Shown here in pieces: positions 15,868 to 23,443 of a DNA stretch of 51,020 nt. The notes below the pieces were generated by a model. That model saw only the letters and a program-made list of their open reading frames with translations, was not told the origin of the DNA and searched no databases. Where the stretch lies: assembly GCA_002749205.1 (NCBI GenBank), contig PDOP01000041.1:1-51020 (forward strand). The letters are read 5' to 3'. The stretch is from Treponema sp. Its GTDB lineage: Bacteria > Spirochaetota > Spirochaetia > Treponematales > Treponemataceae. Position numbers and translations under genes: made by a program. The stretch's first letter is position 1. Each line of letters starts with the position of its first letter.

Positions 15868-17304
15868 ATGTCATTAAATTGCAATGAAATTAATCTAATT
15901 TTAGATGAATTACACTTAGACGGTTTTTCGATTCAAAATGTAATTCAACCTACTTACAGCACCTTATTGCTTAGCCTGTATAAAGATGAAAGTTTAAGCA
16001 TATTTTTTTCGCTTGCTCCGAATGAATGCAGGTTTCATAAAACAACACATAGATTTGCAAAACCTAAAAAACCTTTGCGTTTTATGGAATTGTTAAATTC
16101 ACGCATTATCGGTTATAAAATTATATCGGCGGAACAAATAAATTATGACAGAATTGTTAAATTTACTTTAACCCGTAATGATGAAATTTTATTTTTGTAT
16201 TTCAGACTATGGAGCGGTGCATCAAATATTATTCTAACCGATAATAATAATATAATTATAGACTCTTTTTACAGACGGCCTAAAAAAAATGAAGTTACGG
16301 GGGGCGCTTTTTATATTGCAGATAAAAAAGCAGATGTATCACAATTAAATAAAAAATTTCCGGTAAGAGAATTTACAAAAGAGCATAACACCACATTACC
16401 CTTTAATAAAGCAATAGAAGATGAATATGAAACAAGGGAACCAAAACTTTCAAAAGAAAATATTTTACAACAGATAGAATTTTTTTATACAAAAAAAATT
16501 GAAAAACTAAAATTCGATTTAAATAAAATGAAAAAAAAGCTGTCTGCTTTGGCAAATGCAAATAGTTTTAAGCATTCCGGTGATTTGCTTTTTTCAAATT
16601 TACATTTATTAAAGAAAGGAATGGATTCAATTGAAATTGATGATTTTGAAAATAATCGTAAAGTTAAAATTACCCTGGATCCATTAAAAAATCCTAGCGA
16701 TAATGCTTCATATTATTACCAAAAGTATAAAAAAATGACATCTGGAACACAGACATTAAATGATGATATTCATTCGATAGAATTAAAAATAGAATCACTT
16801 AATAAAAAATTTGAAGAAATAAAATCAAAAGAAGATATTCGTGATTTAAAAAAAGCATTAAAAAGAATACAAATTACAGAGCAAAAATCAAGTTCAAAAA
16901 ACAAAACCGGAAAAGAATTTTCAGGACTGAAATTTAATGTTGATGGTTGGCAAATTTTTGTGGGAAGAACGGCATCTGAGAACGATGATATTTTAAGACA
17001 CTATGTTCAAGGCTCAGATTTATGGCTACATACCAGAGATTATCCGGGCGGATATGTTTTTATAAAAGCACAAAACAAAAAAACAATACCTTTACCGATA
17101 CTTCTTGCCGCAGGAAATCTTGCTGTATTTTATTCAAAAGCAAGACGAGCAGGTGAAGCCGACTTATATTATACTCATGTTAAGCATTTAAGACGAGCAA
17201 AAGGAGCAAAAAAAGGAACCGTTCTTCCTCAAAATGAAAAAAACTTATTTATAAAATTAGATGAAAATATTCTTAAAAAAAATGAAGAGTGTCGTCAAAT
17301 TTAA
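15868..17304 (+). CDS. rqcH: RqcH/NFACT (FbpA-like) ribosome quality-control protein
   Basis: A 478-residue cytoplasmic protein. It has an NFACT-N domain (1-~180) with an Asp94-Arg95 pair in NYDRIV, which corresponds to the DR motif needed for alanine tailing in B. subtilis RqcH. Then come coiled coils (~200-330) and an NFACT-R domain (GSDLWLHTRDYPGGYVFIK, KARRAGEADLYYTHVKHLR). RqcH binds obstructed 50S subunits and adds C-terminal alanine tails for proteolysis. It is shorter than the ~570 residues of Bacillus, mainly in the middle. Older annotations call this a fibronectin-binding protein; a surface role is not supported because there is no signal peptide. Confidence 0.92.
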   Translation: MSLNCNEINLILDELHLDGFSIQNVIQPTYSTLLLSLYKDESLSIFFSLAPNECRFHKTTHRFAKPKKPLRFMELLNSRIIGYKIISAEQINYDRIVKFTLTRNDEILFLYFRLWSGASNIILTDNNNIIIDSFYRRPKKNEVTGGAFYIADKKADVSQLNKKFPVREFTKEHNTTLPFNKAIEDEYETREPKLSKENILQQIEFFYTKKIEKLKFDLNKMKKKLSALANANSFKHSGDLLFSNLHLLKKGMDSIEIDDFENNRKVKITLDPLKNPSDNASYYYQKYKKMTSGTQTLNDDIHSIELKIESLNKKFEEIKSKEDIRDLKKALKRIQITEQKSSSKNKTGKEFSGLKFNVDGWQIFVGRTASENDDILRHYVQGSDLWLHTRDYPGGYVFIKAQNKKTIPLPILLAAGNLAVFYSKARRAGEADLYYTHVKHLRRAKGAKKGTVLPQNEKNLFIKLDENILKKNEECRQI

Positions 17305-17554
17305 ACTTAGCATATTTTATATTAGATAATATGCCAAACAACATGCACAAGCGATTGAAATGGTGTGTGCGGGTTTTTCAAAACCTGCACACAAATCCAT
17401 TCGCCACGATTATTTTACGTGGCGAATTAGTCGAAGCGATAGCGGAGCCATGTAATTGAGCGGTTTTTAAGACTGTGCAGTGTTACAGTAATATTTGAGA
17501 CACTTGCAAAATTCAGTCTTAAAAATGTGCCATAAAAAAAAGTCAATATAAATT
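17305..17554. repeat. Family-2 twin-hairpin element, copy A
   Basis: Between convergent rqcH and the GH57-like gene. Hairpin 1 is at 17364-17393 (14 bp, one G-U pair), then the linker ATCCA, hairpin 2 at 17400-17426 (TTCGCCACG/CGTGGCGAA), then the constant tail TTAGTCGAAGCGATAGCGG ending GAGCGG at 17463. Downstream is an ACTTGCAAAATTCAGT segment that also ends copy B. Stem sequences differ from copy B but remain paired. Confidence 0.8.
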
Positions 17555-19426
17555 TTATTGAACGCTAATTTTTTGATTATTCACTTTATCGATTTTCATA
17601 AACAGCATTTTTTCCGTTTCCAGTGACGGCTCTAAATCGAAATGCCAATAAAAATATGTTCTAACGCCTAATGGTGTTTCAGTGTTTTTGTAATTAATTG
17701 GCAAAATAATAAGGTTAGGCGCTTCATTTGCATCAATTACAAATTTTGTTTTCGATTCGCAATCATTAAATTGAAACCAAGCGATGTTTGTAAATGTCGC
17801 TGAGCTTACTTTTATTTCATGTTTTTTATCTTCGGCAAATATAGAGAAGGTCGGTATTTTGTTTTTACATTCATTCACGGCAATATCAATTTCGGCAATA
17901 AAATATGCTGCAATCCTTTTGGTGCTTTCGTTTTTAATTATGTATTGAACATCTACACCGTTGTCTGAAAACGAGTATTCTTTTCGTAAACTGATATTTT
18001 GTTTTTTAAAATCACCGTTGGCTTGAAGTTTTAATGTGCATTTTCCGCGATTGCATTTTAGAACATTGTATTGACTTTCGGAAAATACATTATTAACTTC
18101 ATTTCCAATCATAATTTCTTGAAGGTCGCTTTCTGTTACAATGTTGTCGATGAACATTCCTGTGTTGTCATAGGGTATGTCAGCGTAATTTTTATTTGCA
18201 GGCAAAAAATCGCATTCGAAAATTTTTCCGTCAAAAAGTGAAACATACATATTTATTTTTTCACGCTGGGATAAATATTCATCAAGCCCATCCATATTAA
18301 AATCAAACGGAATAATAGAATTGCTGAAAACGCCTTGGACTCGGGTTGCCTTTTCAGCCATGATAAGATGTTTATAGCATTTATTTCTAAGTTGCTTATT
18401 ATTGTGCGGGTTAAAAGCTCCTTCCGTAAAAAATGTTGCGCTTTCAGCTTGCCATAAACTTTCTAAGGCTGTTTTTTTTCTTTGCTTATCACCTCTAACT
18501 TGATTTGCCAGTGTGTGTACATATAACATTTTATTATACATTGTATAAGCATGGTTGCTTTCAATTAACATTTTGTTAATTGAAACATTTTCCGGCTTGT
18601 CATCTCGTATTAAGTTTGCTTCAATAAAACCTCGTGGATATACTTGCTTTTGATTTATTGTTGACCAAATTTTTGATATTTCTACTTTGTTGTCATCCTT
18701 TTTAATAATTTCTAAAAAAGTTGAAAACCATGATTCTTCTTTTTCTTTTTTTAAAATATTGATTAAGTCATTTGGAGATAACAAAACTATTACGGTTTTA
18801 TTGCTTGAGCCTGTATTTTTCTTTATAAGAGAAAGATAAAATTCTTGTGGTTGAATATCAGCTAAATTACTGATATTCAAATATGGAGCAACTGTAATTA
18901 CCTTTCCGCTTTCTTCGATACATGCAGGTTCATAAGGATTTAAGTCAGCTCTTGAAAAATACCTATTGTCCAATAAGCAATATTCTATAACTTTGCTCAC
19001 TCCACTTTTTTTGAATGATGTTATCATAGAAGGTTTCCATGCCGAAAATGGTAAAAAAATTCCTTTGGGACGAATACCAAAGTATTTTCTAATGGCAAGT
19101 GTAAGCATTTCTATTTGTCCTACAATATCAGAAGCGGGAAGCATTGAAAAAAGTGGGGAAAAATAACCTCCGCCTATAAGCTCTATTTGTTTTCTTTCCA
19201 ATAAATCATTTATTATACCTGAAAACGAGTGATTTTTTTTCTGTAAACCATGAATAAAATCGCCTGTAAGATGAATTGAGTATGGTAAATTTTGATTAGC
19301 ATATAGTTGAGCAAAAAAATCCTTATATATTTGTGAAGATTCATCAAAATTATCACTTATATTGTACTCACCAAGAACCGAACAAAAACAAACTCTTACT
19401 TTTTTTTCTTTCTTTTCCAAATTCAC
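17555..19426 (-). CDS. GH57-like protein with altered catalytic motifs
   Basis: A 623-residue cytoplasmic protein with the layout of GH57 4-alpha-glucanotransferases: an N-terminal (beta/alpha)7-like domain (SIHLTGDFIHGLQ, ELIGGGYFSPLFSMLPASDIVGQI), then C-terminal beta-sandwich domains of the DUF1925/DUF1926 type. The GH57 nucleophile motif (G-x-W-L-x-E-R-x-W-x-P) reads GIFLPFSAWKP (122-132), with Phe127 in place of the Glu. The YYEP motif reads YFSP. The HDDGEKF acid motif is not recognisable. So it is likely inactive or changed in chemistry. It starts with GTG at 19426; a TTG two codons later is possible. It lies downstream of the Rnf operon on the same strand. Confidence 0.75.
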   Translation of the reverse strand: MNLEKKEKKVRVCFCSVLGEYNISDNFDESSQIYKDFFAQLYANQNLPYSIHLTGDFIHGLQKKNHSFSGIINDLLERKQIELIGGGYFSPLFSMLPASDIVGQIEMLTLAIRKYFGIRPKGIFLPFSAWKPSMITSFKKSGVSKVIEYCLLDNRYFSRADLNPYEPACIEESGKVITVAPYLNISNLADIQPQEFYLSLIKKNTGSSNKTVIVLLSPNDLINILKKEKEESWFSTFLEIIKKDDNKVEISKIWSTINQKQVYPRGFIEANLIRDDKPENVSINKMLIESNHAYTMYNKMLYVHTLANQVRGDKQRKKTALESLWQAESATFFTEGAFNPHNNKQLRNKCYKHLIMAEKATRVQGVFSNSIIPFDFNMDGLDEYLSQREKINMYVSLFDGKIFECDFLPANKNYADIPYDNTGMFIDNIVTESDLQEIMIGNEVNNVFSESQYNVLKCNRGKCTLKLQANGDFKKQNISLRKEYSFSDNGVDVQYIIKNESTKRIAAYFIAEIDIAVNECKNKIPTFSIFAEDKKHEIKVSSATFTNIAWFQFNDCESKTKFVIDANEAPNLIILPINYKNTETPLGVRTYFYWHFDLEPSLETEKMLFMKIDKVNNQKISVQ

Positions 19427-19532
19427 CTCATTATCTCACAACATAAATTTTTATTTAAAGCCCGTATTACATAGGGTCTGTTATAGTTGACAAAACCAAT
19501 AGAGTGTATAGAAATATATTATATCACAATTC

Positions 19533-19557
19533 TAAAAAATAAAAAAGGTTTTTAGAA
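19533..19557 (-). terminator. Weak terminator-like hairpin at the end of the rnf operon
   Basis: On the minus strand TTCTAAAAA pairs with TTTTTAGAA across an A/T-rich loop. It overlaps the rnfA stop and is U-rich. The stem is weak. Confidence 0.4.
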
Positions 19558-20109
19558 AAAAATATTTTGCAACCATGAAACTTCACTTGAATATGTCGCC
19601 AATGTTAAAAATCCAATACTTATTAATATTAAAGGTGCAATTCGCCATGAAAGGCTTGCATTTCCCATATCAATTTTACTTTTAATATGACTTATAATTA
19701 AAGAAAACAAAAGCAAACTTAAAAAACCTGATATAACAATAGTAATTACTGTTATAAGTGATATTGAGCTATAAACAGCAAAAAAAATAATTCCGTAACT
19801 ATAGTTTTTTTCGGCAGGACTTTTATATCTTATTTTAAACAAATGCTCCATTATCTCAGTAGTACTTACCAATATTGTAATAAAAAGCACCGGAGCTAAA
19901 AATTGAATCTTCAAAGGAAGAATAATATACTTATTTACAGTCCAAAGCAAAACAGCCATAGTAACCGTAAAAGGGATAAGTATAAAATAATATTTTAAAT
20001 CAACTCTTGTTGAATGAGAATTTAAAAAAAGTCTGTCTGTACCGATTCCTGAAAACAAAACAATTGGTGATACAAATCCAAAAAATAACATAATATTTAA
20101 TATATTCAT
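19552..20109 (-). CDS. rnfA: RnfA-like membrane subunit without cysteines
   Basis: A 185-residue integral membrane protein with six hydrophobic helices, in the RnfA/NqrE position at the end of a C-D-G-E-A operon. RnfA and RnfE normally share a membrane [2Fe-2S] cluster through Cys in GICP and TNC motifs. Here GICP reads GFVSP (Ser14) and the second site reads VSTTE (82-84); there is no cysteine anywhere in the protein. The inverted two-half topology with RnfE is preserved. Its ATG overlaps the rnfE stop by 4 bases. The identity rests on position, size and topology. Electron transfer by the usual route looks impossible. Confidence 0.7.
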   Translation of the reverse strand: MNILNIMLFFGFVSPIVLFSGIGTDRLFLNSHSTRVDLKYYFILIPFTVTMAVLLWTVNKYIILPLKIQFLAPVLFITILVSTTEIMEHLFKIRYKSPAEKNYSYGIIFFAVYSSISLITVITIVISGFLSLLLFSLIISHIKSKIDMGNASLSWRIAPLILISIGFLTLATYSSEVSWLQNIFF

Positions 20110-20693
20110 TTGGTTCTCCTCTTAAAAGGAAGTATTTCCGCTTTTGTTATACAAAAGTATACCCAACAGGCTATACCAAGTATGATAAATGCACCTGCAG
20201 TAGAGCCAAAGAATCTAAAAGGAATTTCTTTATTTTTGGGTATAATTCTCAAAGTGATTAAAGCTGAGCTTCCGGGGAAGGAAATTGAACCAAATGCCAG
20301 TAATTCTCTTATAAATGACATGCCAAGCAGAATCGATGAATATAATACCGGCATTTCAAATGATTCAATTCTATCGAAATAGGTGTCAACACATAATATT
20401 ATTATATATGAAAAAGTCAAAATTAAAATATAAAACTTAATTGATATTTCCATAAATGGAAAAAGAGCTCGTATAAAAAAATCAAAAATACAAGCACTGG
20501 CCATCACAAATATACTTGTAAAAATCTTGGAAAATTTGTTAATTTTGAGCATTGCAATTATATTTCTTGAAAACAAAGAAGAAAGAAACACAAACCAAAC
20601 AGCAATACTCATAATTAGTCCTGAGGCAAAATTAGCACTACACGGAATTAGCGGACATAAACCCAATACAAAAATTATATTATTATTTTTCAT
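20106..20693 (-). CDS. rnfE: RnfE-like membrane subunit
   Basis: A 195-residue polytopic protein. Its N-terminus VLGLCPLIPCS (Cys13) matches the RnfE/NqrD GLCP motif, and LCVDTYFDRIESF (Cys101) matches the second cluster site (VNC-x-GRxEAF). Both cysteine ligands are therefore kept here, although its partner RnfA has lost its pair. It is shorter at the N-terminus than typical RnfE (~210-230). It is cotranscribed with a 2-base gap after rnfG and a 4-base overlap with rnfA. Confidence 0.85.
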   Translation of the reverse strand: MKNNNIIFVLGLCPLIPCSANFASGLIMSIAVWFVFLSSLFSRNIIAMLKINKFSKIFTSIFVMASACIFDFFIRALFPFMEISIKFYILILTFSYIIILCVDTYFDRIESFEMPVLYSSILLGMSFIRELLAFGSISFPGSSALITLRIIPKNKEIPFRFFGSTAGAFIILGIACWVYFCITKAEILPFKRRTK

Positions 20694-20695
20694 TA

Positions 20696-21160
20696 TTACT
20701 CCTTATTTTTAAATAGATTTATATTTTGTTTTGTAATTTCTATAGATGCATTTGAAACACCGTAGTAATGAACGGTTTTTGAAAAATCATTAACAAAAAG
20801 ACCGCAAAATTCTGCTTCGTTGTATTTGTTTAATACAAATATACCGTCAAAAACCCCGTACATACCGGTCATTGGCACAATAAAAACTTCTACTTTGCTT
20901 TTATTTGCACCTTGTAATAACATACTTTCCATGCCTGCATCTGAATGAATAACAGTGAGCTTCATTTTATTTATTCTTATGTTACGATATTTTTGAGCAT
21001 AAGGTGAGTTTTTAAATACTGTATCAAGACCATCTTTTAATGATGATGTTCTAATAAAACTACTTAATACAAAAACACCCCATAATAACAGCAATAAGGA
21101 AAGTATAATACCAAAACTTATTCCATATTTATAAATATTTTTATGAATATTATCTTTCAT
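20696..21160 (-). CDS. rnfG: RnfG-like subunit lacking the SGAT flavinylation motif
   Basis: A 154-residue protein from the ATG at 21160, chosen for the AGGAG site 5 bases before it; an upstream in-frame start adds 8 residues inside rnfD. One N-terminal membrane helix (~12-35) is followed by a periplasmic domain with the RnfG core (GMYGVFDGIFVLNKYNE). Canonical RnfG/NqrC carries FMN on Thr in SGAT(x)(T/S) near the C-terminus. Here the protein ends soon after YYGVSNASIEIT, with no SGAT, and is shorter than the usual ~200 residues. It is assigned mainly by operon position. Confidence 0.65.
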   Translation of the reverse strand: MKDNIHKNIYKYGISFGIILSLLLLLWGVFVLSSFIRTSSLKDGLDTVFKNSPYAQKYRNIRINKMKLTVIHSDAGMESMLLQGANKSKVEVFIVPMTGMYGVFDGIFVLNKYNEAEFCGLFVNDFSKTVHYYGVSNASIEITKQNINLFKNKE

Positions 21161-22178
21161 AATGACTCCTGAATTTATATACACTTACTCTGTTTTCAAT
21201 ATAGTTAATAAGTGGCACAAAAATATTACCTAAAAGAATTGAAAATGCAATACCAACAGCTGAAGCGCCCGGCCCACAAACTAAAAAAGCAAAAATTGCG
21301 GTAACAATTGCAAAAATAGATTTTCCTATTAAAGTATTAGGAGTAGAGGCTGTATCTGTCAGAACAAAAAATGCGTAAAATAAGGTTCCACTCGTACACC
21401 ATGCAACAATAATATCACCCGTACCAAATGAGCCGTTTATTGGGAACATCGAAAACAACCATACCAATAAACCGTAAGTCAACAGAAAAACTTTTGGTAT
21501 AATGCTGTCTATAATTTTAAGAGACATCATAATTATTGATGCAACTATTGTTAATAAGTTATATCTAAAGGCGGGTATTGAAGATGAATATTTTGTTATT
21601 AATGTAACATATCCGTCAGGAATTATAACACCTAAATTTTGAAAAGCAGAATTTAAAAGTGATGTAATATATTGGTCATTGCGTATTTTTTCAAATCCGC
21701 TAACTTGGAGCGAAGAAAACAAACTACCTGTATTTGTTATTGACTCTATAATATTTAAATTATCAGGAAATAAATGTGCAGAAGATATATATGCAATACA
21801 AACAGTAGTTACGATCGGATTTATCCAATTTGAACCATTTCCACCAAATAAAAGTTTTGAAATAAAAAAAGAAATAAAAACGATACATCCTAAATAAATA
21901 ACATTATAAGTTGAAGGAAAGCAAAATCCGATTACAATCCCTGTGGTTAATATTGTTATATCTAATTTTATTGTTTCTTTATTTAGCTTCCTGTAAATAA
22001 TGTCAGCAACAAAAACCGATAAAATAGACATTATTATATTTACTATCGCCATATAATCTTTTTCGAATATCATTAATGTAATTTGTAAAAAAAGCAATAT
22101 CGAAATTATTAAATGCTTGGTTTTAATAGTCGGTTGTGAAAATATAAAAGGCCCAAAAGGCAGGAAGTCGTGTTTCAT
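21150..22178 (-). CDS. rnfD: RnfD-like membrane subunit
   Basis: A 342-residue polytopic protein of the RnfD/NqrB family (LLFGGNGSNWINPIVTTV, LTDTASTPNTLIGKSIF, ILLGNIFVPLINYIENR). RnfD normally has FMN covalently bound to Thr in a (S/T)GATPL motif. The nearest match is ITNTGSL (~150), where the Thr aligns with Gly, so flavinylation is uncertain. The start overlaps rnfC by 4 bases. T. pallidum is known to have an Rnf-type system with flavinylated protein, so a functional version exists in the genus. Confidence 0.85.
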   Translation of the reverse strand: MKHDFLPFGPFIFSQPTIKTKHLIISILLFLQITLMIFEKDYMAIVNIIMSILSVFVADIIYRKLNKETIKLDITILTTGIVIGFCFPSTYNVIYLGCIVFISFFISKLLFGGNGSNWINPIVTTVCIAYISSAHLFPDNLNIIESITNTGSLFSSLQVSGFEKIRNDQYITSLLNSAFQNLGVIIPDGYVTLITKYSSSIPAFRYNLLTIVASIIMMSLKIIDSIIPKVFLLTYGLLVWLFSMFPINGSFGTGDIIVAWCTSGTLFYAFFVLTDTASTPNTLIGKSIFAIVTAIFAFLVCGPGASAVGIAFSILLGNIFVPLINYIENRVSVYKFRSHYER

Positions 22179-23443
22179 TTGATTATTTCCTCTTTTGCTT
22201 TTTTAATAATAGATGAAAGCGGTATCCTTGATGCACATACACAAGAGCAGGAATTACAACTTCCACATATTTCTATTTGCCTCAGTACTTCTTTGGTGTA
22301 CTCGTTTCTTTGTATTCTTCTTACTACTTCTATAGGATTAATATTGTATGGGCAAACCGTAACACATCTTCCACAGTTTTCGCAATCTCGAACTTCGTAT
22401 GGCTTAAACATAGTATTTGATATTGCATGGATCGATTTCATAGTTTTATCTACGGGAATATCAAAGTTATTTATTGCATATCCGTTTATTAAACCATTTA
22501 TGATTATATAATCAGGCTGAAATGTTAATCCTCCACAATCTTCCAGTAAATTACCAATAGGAGTTCCCAGTCTGGCTTTAAATACTTTTTCGGTTTTTAG
22601 GGCATGGCCACCCAAAATAACATAATTACTTATAATCGGTTTATCTCTGACTACGGCTTCGTATGTATTTATGGCTGTAGACGGATCAATTAAAAACATT
22701 GAATCCACATGTTTTAACTTGTTTTTATAAAACGGATAAGAATGTTTTGCAAAAAAACATTCATATTCTATACCGCTCAATACCTGCTCAAGTTTCAATT
22801 TTAATTCTTTTGCTTTTTTATTTTTGAATTTATGCAAAATAAAAAGTTTTTTAGTATCTAAAGCTCTTGAAATAATAGCAATCCCTTCAAGTACATTATC
22901 CAAAAAATTATTTACCAAAAAATCATCTAGCCCCGATGAAGGATCATTATCAAAAAGGCATATATAAAAATCTCGATGTGATTTTTTAATTTTTTGCTTT
23001 ATATATGTTGCCAATGATATGTTTTTATATGCAGTATTTATTAACCCCTTATTGGCAATTATTCTTATCATTTCCGATGGAGCTGTACCCTTCCAAGGAT
23101 AATTGGGAACCTTTCTGCCTAAAAGATTGAACTTCCCGTCTAACTTTATTGGTATAGAATATATTGGTTTCCCGTTATGTCCTTCAAACTGAAGCAATTC
23201 CCCAATGATACCGGGTATCGGTGCATGAACATCTGCCGAATATGAATTATAACTTTTTGCAATTACCTGACCTTCACTAACATATTCTCCTCGTGAAACT
23301 ACCGGAGTTGGCGTAGAATTACAAGTTTGCGAAATAGGAACAAAAGCTCTTTGCGGTAAAAAAGAATTCCCTGAAAATACGGGCATAATTTTATCATATT
23401 TCAAATATTCATCTGTATGTCGTAAACGCAAAAACGAATTCAT
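22175..23443 (-). CDS. rnfC: RnfC-like iron-sulfur subunit without nucleotide-binding motif
   Basis: A 422-residue peripheral protein. The N-terminal RnfC sandwich domain is present (FSGNSFLPQRAFVPI, VSEGQVIAKSY, DVHAPIPGIIG). Two [4Fe-4S] sites lie near the C-terminus: C-x2-C-x2-C-x3-CP in CENCGRCVTVCP, and C-x2-C-x2-C-x3-C in CGSCNSCSCVC. The glycine-rich NADH/FMN motif (GLGGAxFPTH) between them is replaced by NKGLINTAYKN (~130), and the ECEP motif by NDPSSG. So it may pass electrons but should not oxidise NADH in the usual way. The ATG overlaps the upstream stop (ATGA). Confidence 0.85.
   Translation of the reverse strand: MNSFLRLRHTDEYLKYDKIMPVFSGNSFLPQRAFVPISQTCNSTPTPVVSRGEYVSEGQVIAKSYNSYSADVHAPIPGIIGELLQFEGHNGKPIYSIPIKLDGKFNLLGRKVPNYPWKGTAPSEMIRIIANKGLINTAYKNISLATYIKQKIKKSHRDFYICLFDNDPSSGLDDFLVNNFLDNVLEGIAIISRALDTKKLFILHKFKNKKAKELKLKLEQVLSGIEYECFFAKHSYPFYKNKLKHVDSMFLIDPSTAINTYEAVVRDKPIISNYVILGGHALKTEKVFKARLGTPIGNLLEDCGGLTFQPDYIIINGLINGYAINNFDIPVDKTMKSIHAISNTMFKPYEVRDCENCGRCVTVCPYNINPIEVVRRIQRNEYTKEVLRQIEICGSCNSCSCVCASRIPLSSIIKKAKEEIIK

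Noticed and set aside
15868..17304. Fibronectin-binding surface adhesin
   Set aside because: Older annotation name. NFACT-N with Asp-Arg, coiled coils, NFACT-R and no signal peptide identify RqcH.
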